Source of the DNA: Gemmatimonadaceae bacterium
GTDB lineage: Bacteria; Gemmatimonadota; Gemmatimonadetes; Gemmatimonadales; Gemmatimonadaceae
Assembly (NCBI GenBank): GCA_036496605.1
Contig: DASXKV010000003.1
Span: forward strand, 124,001-188,000
Direction: 5' to 3'
DNA length: 64,000 nucleotides
How positions within the stretch are numbered: the stretch's first letter is position 1; every line of letters begins with the position of its first letter. The notes under the pieces were generated by a model that had not been told where the DNA came from, ran no database searches, and saw only the letters and a program-made list of their open reading frames with translations. Position numbers and translations under genes: made by a program. Positions 33,926-42,219 of the stretch are shown piece after piece.

Positions 33926-35884
33926 GTGACCGATTACTTGCACGACCGCGTCGTCGCCGCGGTGGGCGATCAGTACCTGATCGAGGCAGAGATCGGCCGC
34001 GGCGGCATGGCCGCCGTCTTTCGTGCGCTCGATCTGAGGCTGCATCGACGCGTCGCGATCAAGGCGCTGCCGCCGGAACTGGCGTTCAACGCTGACGTTC
34101 GCACGCGGTTTCTGCGTGAGGCTCAGACGGCGGCGCAGCTCAGCCATCCGAACATCGTTCCGATCTACACCGTCGACGAGCGAGGCGGCGTCGTCTTCTT
34201 CGTCATGGCGCTGGTCGACGGCGAAAGTCTCGCCGGGCGGCTCTCGAGGCAACCGCGACTTTCTATCGATGCCGTTCGACGCATCCTCAGCGAAGTCGCC
34301 GACGCGCTCGATTACGCGCACGCGTGCGGGGTCGTCCATCGCGACATCAAGCCGGACAACATCCTGCTCGATCGGACGACCGGCCGCGCGCTCGTTACCG
34401 ATTTCGGCATCGCGCGAGCGGCGGCCGGCGACGCTCGCCTGACGCAGACTGGCGTTGCGGTGGGCACGCCGGCGTACATGTCGCCCGAGCAGGCAATGGG
34501 CGAGCGCGAGCTCGACGGCCGAAGCGATCAGTACTCGTTAGGTATCGTCGGATATCAGATGCTGGTGGGGCAAACGCCGTTCAAGGCGGCGAACACGCCG
34601 GCGATGCTGGTGAAGCATCTGTCCGAGATTCCGCGCCCGGTGTACGAAAGCCGTCCGGATGTTCCGGTGCAGCTCGCGTCCGCGATCGATCGGGCGTTGT
34701 CGAAAAAGCCCGAAGATCGCTGGCCGAGCGCCGGCGCGTTTCGGGATGCCGCGGTGGCAACGAGCAGCGCGCCAGCGCCCGCGCCGAGTGCTCCGCCGCC
34801 TGCGCTCGCGGCACCGATGCCTAACGGCTCCGGCCGAGCTGATCTGCTCCGACCGGGTGAAACGATGCGCCGCGTCATGATGCTTGGCGACGACGTACTG
34901 CCTGCGCTTCCGGCGTCGCCGATCGGCATGAGCCGGCGAGAGTGGAAGGACTGGGCTCGTCAGCAACGGCGAATGGCTCGCGATCTGGCGCGGGGCGCCA
35001 TTTCCTCGGCGGCGGAAGCGGTCGACGAAAGTGGGGTGCGTTGGTACGCCATCGAGCGCCGCGTGCTACGCTTCCGACGGCGTTTGGTACAGACCCTTGT
35101 ACTCGTTCCTGCGCTGTTTGCCATCAACTTCGCGATGCAAGGGTTTCCCTGGTTCATCTTTCCGTCGATTTTCCTTCTGCTCTCCTTGCTGACGAACGCG
35201 GGAAATCTCTGGGCGGACGGCATCAGTCCCGTGGACGCCTTACGAGGTGGTTGGCGCGACCGAATCCGCGCTTCACTCGGTGTTTCGCCCCTCCCTGCCC
35301 GGGCCCCCGTCCCTGCTCTGCCGCTGCGGTCAGCGGCGGATGCGGCTGCCGCGATAGTCCCGCCGGACGTGCTGGCCGGCGCGCACGGCAGTGTGGTTCG
35401 ACGAGCCGTCGCCGACAGCGCCCAGATACGTGATATCATTAGCAAGTTGTCACAGCTCGAGCGTGAGATGCTGCCCGACGTCGCGCCTACTATCGACGGA
35501 CTCGTCGAGCGCGTCGCGTCGTTGGCCGTAACGCTGCATCGGCTCGATGCCGACGTCAGCGGAACCTCGCTCGGCGCGCTCGACGAGCGTATCGCTCATG
35601 CCGAGCGCGACACTCGTGACGCGGACAACGATCGGCGCCTTGCCTTGCTTCGCCGGCAGCGCACGACGCTGCACGATCTCCTCGAGCGACGCCGGACGCT
35701 GCTCGATCAGATGGAGAGTGCGAGTCTCACACTTCAGAATCTCAAGCTCGATCTGCTGAAGCTTCGCTCCGCCGGCGTTGGTTCGGCGCTCGAGGACGTG
35801 ACCAGCGCGACGAGAGAAGCACGCGCGCTTTCTCGCGACATTGGGCATCTACTCGATGCAGCGGACGACGTTCGCAAACTGTGA
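33926..35884 (+). CDS. Membrane Ser/Thr protein kinase with C-terminal coiled coil (copy 2)
   Basis: The 652-residue protein, starting at GTG 33926, has a kinase domain (about 18-275) with IGRGGMAAVF, K46, the HRD motif ending at D140 in HRDIKPDN, and DFG at 159-161. A Pro/Ala-rich linker follows, then a two-helix membrane hairpin (TLVLVPALFAINFAM and FPSIFLLLSLLTNAGNLWADG) and a coiled-coil end with SLTLQNLKLDLLKLRSAG. The end parallels copy 1 (ALNNMRLDMVRLRAG). The two proteins share order and spacing of all parts and clearly arose by duplication. The sensory input must act through the membrane hairpin or the coiled coil, as there is no extracellular domain. Confidence 0.92.
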   Translation: MTDYLHDRVVAAVGDQYLIEAEIGRGGMAAVFRALDLRLHRRVAIKALPPELAFNADVRTRFLREAQTAAQLSHPNIVPIYTVDERGGVVFFVMALVDGESLAGRLSRQPRLSIDAVRRILSEVADALDYAHACGVVHRDIKPDNILLDRTTGRALVTDFGIARAAAGDARLTQTGVAVGTPAYMSPEQAMGERELDGRSDQYSLGIVGYQMLVGQTPFKAANTPAMLVKHLSEIPRPVYESRPDVPVQLASAIDRALSKKPEDRWPSAGAFRDAAVATSSAPAPAPSAPPPALAAPMPNGSGRADLLRPGETMRRVMMLGDDVLPALPASPIGMSRREWKDWARQQRRMARDLARGAISSAAEAVDESGVRWYAIERRVLRFRRRLVQTLVLVPALFAINFAMQGFPWFIFPSIFLLLSLLTNAGNLWADGISPVDALRGGWRDRIRASLGVSPLPARAPVPALPLRSAADAAAAIVPPDVLAGAHGSVVRRAVADSAQIRDIISKLSQLEREMLPDVAPTIDGLVERVASLAVTLHRLDADVSGTSLGALDERIAHAERDTRDADNDRRLALLRRQRTTLHDLLERRRTLLDQMESASLTLQNLKLDLLKLRSAGVGSALEDVTSATREARALSRDIGHLLDAADDVRKL

Positions 35885-35960
35885 AACGTGCGTCGCGCTC
35901 GCGAACGCAGGGGCGCGAATTGTGTAGAACGAGACGTCCTCGCACCTTTCCCAGAACTCT

Positions 35961-37193
35961 GTGCGCCTTCGCGTAATTCGAACTTCACTCATCGGGCTCG
36001 CCGTTGCCGGCGCTTGCACGGGGTCGGACGTGCGCGCGCATCCCGAAGGCGCTCCCTCGCCCGAAGGCGCGGGTGCATCACCGAAGGACAGCGTCGTCGC
36101 GCACCGGGACAGCGTCGTCATCCCCGACTCGATTCGTCGTCCGCCAGCACCGCTCGTTGCAACGCCGAATCCGGTCCGGGGGCTGTACGTGAATCGCTGG
36201 GCCGCGATCGGCGATCGCATGTGGCAATTGATCGACGTTGCCAAGCGCACTGAGGTCAATGCGCTCGTCATCGATGTCAAAGACGATCGCGGCCTCGCGC
36301 TCTATCACTCACAAGTTCCGCTCGCGAAGGAGATCGGCGCGGACACGACACGGCCAATGTCGTATCGCCGATTGCGCGCCGTTCTCGATACGCTGCGCGC
36401 GCACGACATCTATCCAATAGCGCGTATTGTCGTCGCCAAGGATCCATTGCTCGCGGCGGCGAAGCCCGAATGGTCCATTAAACGAAAGCGCGACAGTCTG
36501 CCCTGGCTCGACAAGAACAATCGTCCATGGCTCGACCCGACTCATCCCGGGGTGTGGAAGTACGCCGGCGATCTCGCGGCCGAAGCGGTGAATCTTGGAT
36601 TCAGTGAAGTGCAATTCGACTACGTCCGCTTTCCGGACGAGGACCGATTGATTCGTGAGGCGTATTTCCCGCTCATGAATGGCCGTGTCCGCGCGCGGGT
36701 CATTCACGATCAGCTCAGTTATTTGCACACGCTCATCAAGCCGCTCAAGGTTCCGATGACGATCGACGTGTTTGGTTTGAGCGCGACCGACACGACCGAC
36801 ATGGGAATTGGCCAGAAATGGGAGATGTTCGTCGATCAGGTCGACGTCGTGCTTCCGATGGACTACCCCTCCCACTTCGCGCCCGGCACCTTCGGGCTCG
36901 GCAACCCGAATGCTCACCCGTACGCGACGCTCGGGCATGCGCTCCGAGATGCGAAGAATCGCAGCGCCGGCATCCCTAACGCCGCGCGCATCGTGCCCTG
37001 GTATCAGGCCTTCACGTTAGGCGCACCGCGCTATGGCGTAGCAGAAATACTGGCTCAAATCCGCGCCGGCCACGACAACGGCATCGACAGCTGGATGCTC
37101 TGGAATCCAGGGAGCAAATACGCCGTGGATGCATTGAAGCTTCAGGCGGACAGCGCAACTGCGGTGAGCGCACCCGACCGCCGGCGGAACTGA
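35961..37193 (+). CDS. DUF4015 putative glycoside hydrolase-like lipoprotein
   Basis: The 410-residue protein starts at GTG 35961 and has a lipoprotein signal (LIGLAVAGACTGSD, lipobox Cys). The mature region from about 75 reads VRGLYVNRWAAIGDRMWQLI, then NALVIDVKDDRGLALY, FSEVQFDYVRFPDEDR, VPMTIDVFGLSATDTTDMG and VDVVLPMDYPSHF. This is the TIM-barrel-like DUF4015 family, related to glycoside hydrolase-type proteins. The acidic residues after each beta-strand are candidates for catalysis. It would sit in the outer membrane or periplasm and act on an unknown polysaccharide. It is 76 bp downstream of the kinase pair, so co-transcription is possible. Confidence 0.85.
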   Translation: MRLRVIRTSLIGLAVAGACTGSDVRAHPEGAPSPEGAGASPKDSVVAHRDSVVIPDSIRRPPAPLVATPNPVRGLYVNRWAAIGDRMWQLIDVAKRTEVNALVIDVKDDRGLALYHSQVPLAKEIGADTTRPMSYRRLRAVLDTLRAHDIYPIARIVVAKDPLLAAAKPEWSIKRKRDSLPWLDKNNRPWLDPTHPGVWKYAGDLAAEAVNLGFSEVQFDYVRFPDEDRLIREAYFPLMNGRVRARVIHDQLSYLHTLIKPLKVPMTIDVFGLSATDTTDMGIGQKWEMFVDQVDVVLPMDYPSHFAPGTFGLGNPNAHPYATLGHALRDAKNRSAGIPNAARIVPWYQAFTLGAPRYGVAEILAQIRAGHDNGIDSWMLWNPGSKYAVDALKLQADSATAVSAPDRRRN

Positions 37194-37199
37194 GCAACA

Positions 37200-37242
37200 G
37201 CGCGACTGCGGTGCCTCCACCAGTTGCGCGGTTCAGCTTTTT
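37200..37242 (+). terminator. Probable intrinsic terminator after the DUF4015 gene
   Basis: GCGCGACTG (37200-37208) and CAGTTGCGC (37221-37229) pair with one G-U, leaving a 12-base loop. A T run (TTTTT, 37238-37242) follows after eight bases. The distance from stem to T run weakens the call. It overlaps the end of the convergent hydrolase gene. Confidence 0.4.
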
Positions 37243-38060
37243 CTAATCAATAGCTCCGCGATCGCGTCTCCGACTTTTGCCGGCGCATCCTCGGGCGAGA
37301 AGTGACTCGCCGTCGGAATGACCTCGAGAGTTGCTCCTGGAATCGCGTCCTGCAAACGGTGCCCGATGTCGGGAGGGAGAAAGGGATCGTGCCGGCCCCA
37401 GACGATGGAAGTTGGAGCAATGATCTCCTTCAGCCGCGGCGCGACGGCGACGGTGTCCGTGGCATCGAGCGCGATAAGGTGCTCCATAAAGGCATTTCGG
37501 CCGTCGGCGCTGGCGAACGGACGCACGTAGAGCTCTATCGATCTGACTCCCCGATCGTGATCCTGATAGCCGCGCAGCAGATCGCTGCGCAGGACTGAAA
37601 GCAGCCAAGTGGCAGGAAGATGTCGAGTCAATGGCAGCATGGCGCGCGCAAGCTTCACGTCGCGCGTGGGCCATTCCTTGAACGCGACCGAATCAACCAG
37701 GCATAGCCGGGACACCCGCTGCGGATAACGCACCGCGAGCCACTGCGCGATTCCGCCACCAATGTCATGTCCCACAACGCAGGCGTAGTTGATCCCGAGC
37801 AGATCCAGCAACTCGATTACTCGGTCCGCGTGCGCCCGAATGCCTACGGGCCGGCCGAGGGGACGATCGCTGCGCCCGTATCCGAGCAAGTCGACGACGA
37901 CGACGCGGTGGCCTGTTGGAACGAGCGGAACGACGTCGCTCCAGAGATGACCCGACGTCGGGAATCCGTGGAGAAAGACAACGGGCTCGCCCGCTCCCCG
38001 CGTGCCAGCCGCGTAGTAGTAAATGCGAACGCCGTTCAGGTCGACGAACTCACCGCGCAT
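37233..38060 (-). CDS. Alpha/beta-hydrolase with Asp nucleophile (epoxide hydrolase/dehalogenase-like)
   Basis: The 275-residue protein has the oxyanion strand FLHGFPTSGHLW and a nucleophile elbow VGHDIGGG. That elbow carries Asp instead of Ser, as in epoxide hydrolases and haloalkane dehalogenases. An acid candidate is in VWGRHDPFLPP and the final His is in IPTASHFSPEDAP. It would form an ester intermediate on Asp and hydrolyse it with an activated water. The substrate is unknown. A terminator just upstream (38066-38102) separates it from the previous minus-strand gene, so it has its own promoter or depends on read-through. Confidence 0.87.
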   Translation of the reverse strand: MRGEFVDLNGVRIYYYAAGTRGAGEPVVFLHGFPTSGHLWSDVVPLVPTGHRVVVVDLLGYGRSDRPLGRPVGIRAHADRVIELLDLLGINYACVVGHDIGGGIAQWLAVRYPQRVSRLCLVDSVAFKEWPTRDVKLARAMLPLTRHLPATWLLSVLRSDLLRGYQDHDRGVRSIELYVRPFASADGRNAFMEHLIALDATDTVAVAPRLKEIIAPTSIVWGRHDPFLPPDIGHRLQDAIPGATLEVIPTASHFSPEDAPAKVGDAIAELLIRKS

Positions 38061-38065
38061 GCAAT

Positions 38066-38102
38066 AAAAAAGCGACGGGCTGCCGACACCGGCAGCCCGT
38101 CG
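38066..38102 (-). terminator. Intrinsic terminator of the Spy-like gene
   Basis: On the minus strand CGACGGGCTGCCG (38102-38090) pairs perfectly over 13 bp with CGGCAGCCCGTCG (38085-38073), loop of four bases. It is followed by CTTTTTT (38072-38066). It ends transcription of the gene at 38160-38531, just before the hydrolase start at 38060. Confidence 0.93.
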
Positions 38103-38159
38103 TCACCATTTCGCCGTGCTAAAGGGAGCGCGCGCAAGCGCGCGCGACCCAAATAAGCC

Positions 38160-38531
38160 TTACTGGCCCTGGGGCCGGCGATTCTGCATCGCCTGACGCA
38201 TATCCTCGTAGTTCTTGTCGAAGACCTTTTTTTGGTCGTCCGTCAGGATCGCCTTGAGCTCGTCGCGCTGCTTCTCATTAAGCTCGCGGCTCTTGGCGCG
38301 CATCTCCTGCTGATCGCCACCGCCGGAACGGAGCGCCTGCATCTGCTCACGATACTTCGCCTGGATCGAATCGGACTTCGCCTGCTGGGCAGGCGTGAGC
38401 GTGATGTCCTTGTACAGCGCGGCAGCCATGTTTCGGCGCCCGCCCTGCTGCTGGCCATCCTGCGCTTGCGCGACGGTCGTCACGCCGAGGAACATCGCAA
38501 CGGCCATAATCGCCAACCGGACTGTCTTCAT
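38160..38531 (-). CDS. Small periplasmic Spy/CpxP-like protein
   Basis: The 123-residue protein has a signal peptide ending VAQAQ and a helical, charged mature part with LTPAQQAKSDSIQAKYREQM and LTDDQKKVFDKNYEDMRQAM. The repeated LT-x-x-Q pattern followed by long helices resembles the Spy/CpxP/LTXXQ group of small periplasmic chaperones and stress sensors. GGAG seven bases before ATG 38531 supports the start. The terminator at 38066-38102 isolates it as a single-gene unit. Chaperone function is inferred by analogy only. Confidence 0.8.
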   Translation of the reverse strand: MKTVRLAIMAVAMFLGVTTVAQAQDGQQQGGRRNMAAALYKDITLTPAQQAKSDSIQAKYREQMQALRSGGGDQQEMRAKSRELNEKQRDELKAILTDDQKKVFDKNYEDMRQAMQNRRPQGQ

Positions 38532-38759
38532 GGGGTCTCCTAAAGTGGGGTAGTTAAAACGCCACGCGTTCGACCGGCGGCCGCCGGCCTGATGGGTGCG
38601 CCAATGCCACCGCGTAGGTAAACCGGATGGACCATTTCTGTGCATGTGGCCCCTAGCGCATGGTTCGAAAACTGCTATGCTTAGCCGCCCTCAGCAGGGC
38701 GGTTTCCTCGTTCTGCGACGCCGTAGTACCGGACACTCGAGCATGTCGCGAGCGCCCCA

Positions 38760-39917
38760 GTGACTTTGCCGCCGCCGAGCACTACCGCCACACCTTCGAT
38801 TTCGCCGCTCCCGGCACCGGCCGTTCTTACGCCGGTCCGCTTTCCGCTGAGTTGGCTACTGGAACATGCGTCCGCGCCCGTTCGCTATCGGGCGATGACG
38901 GAAGTAGCTCGCCTACCATCGCAGTCTGCCGACCGACTTTCGTTCCTTCCCTTTACGCACCGGCCCGCGCTGATGTTGGCGATGCTGCAGGCGTCCGACG
39001 GCACATGGAACCACAGCATGTTGACCGTTCCAGCGCTGCGCGCGGAGCAATTCGAGGAGGTCGGGACGATCAGCGCGGTGCGCCGCCTGCTCGAGTACGG
39101 CTGGGACAAGGATACTCCGCCATTGTTGTTGGCGCGCCGCGTTCTCTTTCGATTGCTCGCCGAGGACGAGGATCCGGAGTGGTTGTTCGAGTTTGGCGTG
39201 AAGGGAGGGGCAGGCACCGTGGACGAGGACCTCGCGCGACGCGGCCGCGCGATCTTGCGCGAAGCCGCAGCCGCGGCACTGGCGCAGGCTGGTTACGAGG
39301 GTGACCCGCGATTGCGCGGCGCGGCGAAGCGAATCATCGAGCGGATCGCGGGCTATCTGCGTTCGCCGCTGGCGCAAAAGCCATTCGTACGCGTCGCGAA
39401 TCAGCACGTCTTGGCGCCGGAGGCCGCGCCGCCATCGATCTTCGCGTTGCTCATGCTCGCGTACATGCCGCTGTTCCGCACGGAGCATCATGACGCGATG
39501 GATCGCCTGTACCAGCACCTCGGACAGGTCTTGCCGCGTCAGGAGCCTTTCCAGCTCTGTGGCAAGAAGGTCATGGAACAGCCTCATCTCGTGCTTGGTG
39601 ATTTGCTCCCGAATCGCAACATCGCCGACGCTGACGTTCCCTTCGCGATGATGTGGCTCGAGCTTGTTGCGCGTCTCGGCTTCCTCCGTCGCAACGAGAA
39701 CTGGTCGAAACTGTTTGACCGTTTTCTCGATGACCGCGATCAGGAAGGGATCTGGCACCCGCACAAGGGAACGAGCATTGCGCGGTCGGCGAATCCGGTG
39801 GTGTGGCCCGTCTATCCGCTGGAGGAGAGTCAGTCCGGCGACGAGCGCTGGACGGATATCACGTTCCGGCTCGGTCTCATCGCGCGCGTGACCGGTCGAA
39901 CGATCGAGATCGCCTAA
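38760..39917 (+). CDS. Conserved-looking cytoplasmic protein of unknown function
   Basis: The 385-residue protein starts at GTG 38760 and is all-helical in appearance. It contains segments such as PVRYRAMTEVARLPSQ, MLQASDGTWNHSML, FALLMLAYMPLFRTEHHDAM and WHPHKGTSIARSANPVVWPV. Repeated helix pairs and Trp/His-rich turns suggest an alpha/alpha-barrel such as is found in prenyltransferase- or glycoside hydrolase-like folds, but no active-site motif is certain. It has no signal peptide. Base and codon use match the surroundings. It precedes an alpha/beta-hydrolase gene by 50 bp on the same strand. Confidence 0.7.
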   Translation: MTLPPPSTTATPSISPLPAPAVLTPVRFPLSWLLEHASAPVRYRAMTEVARLPSQSADRLSFLPFTHRPALMLAMLQASDGTWNHSMLTVPALRAEQFEEVGTISAVRRLLEYGWDKDTPPLLLARRVLFRLLAEDEDPEWLFEFGVKGGAGTVDEDLARRGRAILREAAAAALAQAGYEGDPRLRGAAKRIIERIAGYLRSPLAQKPFVRVANQHVLAPEAAPPSIFALLMLAYMPLFRTEHHDAMDRLYQHLGQVLPRQEPFQLCGKKVMEQPHLVLGDLLPNRNIADADVPFAMMWLELVARLGFLRRNENWSKLFDRFLDDRDQEGIWHPHKGTSIARSANPVVWPVYPLEESQSGDERWTDITFRLGLIARVTGRTIEIA

Positions 39918-39967
39918 CGACGGTCGGGTTGGCGTTGCGCGTGCGAGGACGACTAGGTCCGTCGGCC

Positions 39968-40822
39968 ATGTATCCTGCCGGCGTGAGCGCGATTGAGCAG
40001 AGAATGATCGCGCTTCCGAGCGGCTTGCGCCTCCGCGTTCTCGAGTCGGGCGCATCGACGGCGGAGCCCGTGCTCCTGATTCACGGCTGGGGTGCCTGCG
40101 TCTACACGTTTCGATTCACGCTCGAGGCGCTGGCGCGCGCCGGTCGGCGAGCGTTGGCCTTCGATCTTCGCGGCCACGGCCTGTCCGACAAGCCGGTTGG
40201 CCGCAACGAATACGCGACCGACGAGCTACTCGGCGATGTGCGCGAGCTGATGGAGACTCTCGGCGTCGCGCGGACGGACGTCCTCGGTCATTCTCTCGGC
40301 GGCAGCCTTGCCCTTCGCTTCGCGCTCGCGCATCCCTCTCGCGTTAGGCGACTCGCGCTGGCGGCGCCGGTCGGTATCGCCAGCGTGCCCCTTCGCTCGA
40401 TGGCACGTGTTCTCGCGCCGAGTTTCACGGATCGCTTCGCGCGTTATTTGCCGCCACGGTGGCTTACCGGCATCCTGCTCCGGGGTGCCTACGGTGATCC
40501 CAGCCGGCTGACCGAGAGAACGGTCGACGAGTATTGGGCGCCGTCGCAGTTCGGCGAGTACTACCGCGCGGTTCGAGCGCTGCTCGATCGCTACACATGG
40601 GCGCCCCTCCTCCCGCGGGATCTTTCAAAGGTTACTCAACCAACGTTGGTGATCACCGGCTCGGCCGATCGTCTCATACATGGTGCGGAGCGAGGCGCGG
40701 CAGTGATTCCCAACGCGAAGGTGGTGTCAATCGCGGGTGCGGGTCACCTCGGGATCGAAGAATGCGCGGAGGAGTTCAATGAGGTACTCGTGCGCTTTTT
40801 TGGCGGTGAAAGATTTTTGTAG
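39968..40822 (+). CDS. Alpha/beta-hydrolase fold protein
   Basis: The 284-residue protein has the oxyanion strand LLIHGWGACVYTFRFTLEAL, the nucleophile elbow GHSLGGS, an acid candidate in VITGSADRLIHGAE and the final His in AGAGHLGIEE. The cap region (about 150-215) is long and aromatic, as in lipases or C-C bond hydrolases. The substrate cannot be set. GTG 39983 could be an alternative start giving a product shorter by five residues. No signal peptide is seen. Confidence 0.87.
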   Translation: MYPAGVSAIEQRMIALPSGLRLRVLESGASTAEPVLLIHGWGACVYTFRFTLEALARAGRRALAFDLRGHGLSDKPVGRNEYATDELLGDVRELMETLGVARTDVLGHSLGGSLALRFALAHPSRVRRLALAAPVGIASVPLRSMARVLAPSFTDRFARYLPPRWLTGILLRGAYGDPSRLTERTVDEYWAPSQFGEYYRAVRALLDRYTWAPLLPRDLSKVTQPTLVITGSADRLIHGAERGAAVIPNAKVVSIAGAGHLGIEECAEEFNEVLVRFFGGERFL

Positions 40823-40960
40823 CGCTAAGTAGCACAACGGGTTAGATTGATCTGTCCATGTTTCCGGGGCGCCGCTGCGCCCCGTGGGTGAGAAAGCGTC
40901 GGTCCCGGGACACAGCGTGATCCTGGGTGTGCGGCCCCGACGCGATGCGAGTTGGAGTCA

Positions 40961-42139
40961 ATGGCAACAGCGACAATCGAAGCAGAAACGATCGAGTCCG
41001 CAGCGGCGTTTGGGGCCCTCGGACTCGGCGGCGAAGTCCTCGGGGCGGTTCGCGATGCGGGCTACATCGAGCCGACGCCCATTCAAAGTCAGGCAATTCC
41101 GCTCATACTGAAGGGCCGCGACGTCATGGGCCTGGCTCAGACGGGCACCGGCAAGACCGCCGCATTCACTCTCCCGATCATCGAGCGGCTTGCGGGCGGA
41201 CCGAGGCGGACGCGTGTCCTCATCTTGACGCCGACCCGCGAACTGTGCGTTCAGGTCGAGGCGAGCTTCAGGAAATACGCTCGTTATGCGCCGGTCGCAG
41301 TGGCATCGGTATACGGCGGCGTGCCGCTGGACCCGCAGGAAAAGCAACTGCGCGCTGGCGTCGACGTCGTCGTCGCGACGCCCGGCCGACTGATCGATCA
41401 TCTGGAACGGCAGAACGTTTCGTTCGACGATCTCGAGGTCCTGGTGCTCGACGAGGCGGATCGCATGCTCGACATGGGATTCGCGCCGCAGATCAGCCGC
41501 GTCGTGAGCAACGTTCCGCCGTATCGGCAAACGCTCTTGTTCAGCGCAACGATGCCGCCCGAAGTGGAGGCGCTCGCGCGGAAGTACCTGCGAAAGCCGG
41601 TCGTAGTCCAGGTCGGACGCCGCTCCGCAGCAGCAAATACGGTGAAGCACTACGTCTATCCGGTGCCGCGCGAGCGCAAAAGCGCGTTACTCGCGGACCT
41701 GCTGAAGCGCGAGGCGATGGAATCGGTGCTCGTCTTCACGCGCACGAAGCACGGAGCGGACCGGGTCGTTAGGCATCTCGAGCGGGATGGGATTCAGGCG
41801 ATGGCGATGCACGCCGACAAGACGCAATCGCAGCGGACGCGCGCGCTCGAGGATTTCAAGTCCGGACGTGTGCGCGTGCTCGTCGCGACCGATATCGCGC
41901 AGCGCGGCCTCGACATCTCGGGGATCACGCATGTCATCAACTACGATGTGCCGCAGCAAGCCGAGGACTATGTCCATCGCATCGGGCGCACTGGTCGCGC
42001 GGCGAGCGAGGGCGACGCGTTCACCTTCATGTCGCCCGACGAAATCGCGATGGTGCGTACCATCGAGCGTGTGATCGGACAGGAGATTCCGCGGATTTCT
42101 GTTCCCGGCTTCGATTTCGGTACCGTCGCCGCCGACTGA
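40961..42139 (+). CDS. DEAD-box ATP-dependent RNA helicase
   Basis: The 392-residue protein has the full DEAD-box set: Q-motif EPTPIQSQAIPLIL, Walker A AQTGTGKTAA, PTRELCVQ, TPGRLIDHL, DEADRMLDMGFAPQI, SATMPPE, then VLVFTRTKHGADRV, TDIAQRGLDI and HRIGRTGRA. It lacks the long C-terminal extension of DeaD/CsdA and ends shortly after helicase domain 2, as in RhlE-like forms. It would remodel RNA duplexes in the cytoplasm, for example in ribosome assembly or cold adaptation. The 138-bp leader holds an 8-bp hairpin (CGGGGCGC/GCGCCCCG, 40865-40884). That hairpin might control expression, but no known thermosensor was recognised. Confidence 0.95.
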   Translation: MATATIEAETIESAAAFGALGLGGEVLGAVRDAGYIEPTPIQSQAIPLILKGRDVMGLAQTGTGKTAAFTLPIIERLAGGPRRTRVLILTPTRELCVQVEASFRKYARYAPVAVASVYGGVPLDPQEKQLRAGVDVVVATPGRLIDHLERQNVSFDDLEVLVLDEADRMLDMGFAPQISRVVSNVPPYRQTLLFSATMPPEVEALARKYLRKPVVVQVGRRSAAANTVKHYVYPVPRERKSALLADLLKREAMESVLVFTRTKHGADRVVRHLERDGIQAMAMHADKTQSQRTRALEDFKSGRVRVLVATDIAQRGLDISGITHVINYDVPQQAEDYVHRIGRTGRAASEGDAFTFMSPDEIAMVRTIERVIGQEIPRISVPGFDFGTVAAD

Positions 42140-42219
42140 TCGTGCCGTGAAGAATCAGTGCCTGCGCGTCACCGCGCCGGCATTGACCAGTTCCGGGCCT
42201 GGCTCGTCCTCAGAGAGCC

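Noticed and set aside
38574-38587. Perfect 14-bp palindrome CCGGCGGCCGCCGG
   Set aside because: It is only G/C, close to a random match in this base composition, and has no T run or known operator form.
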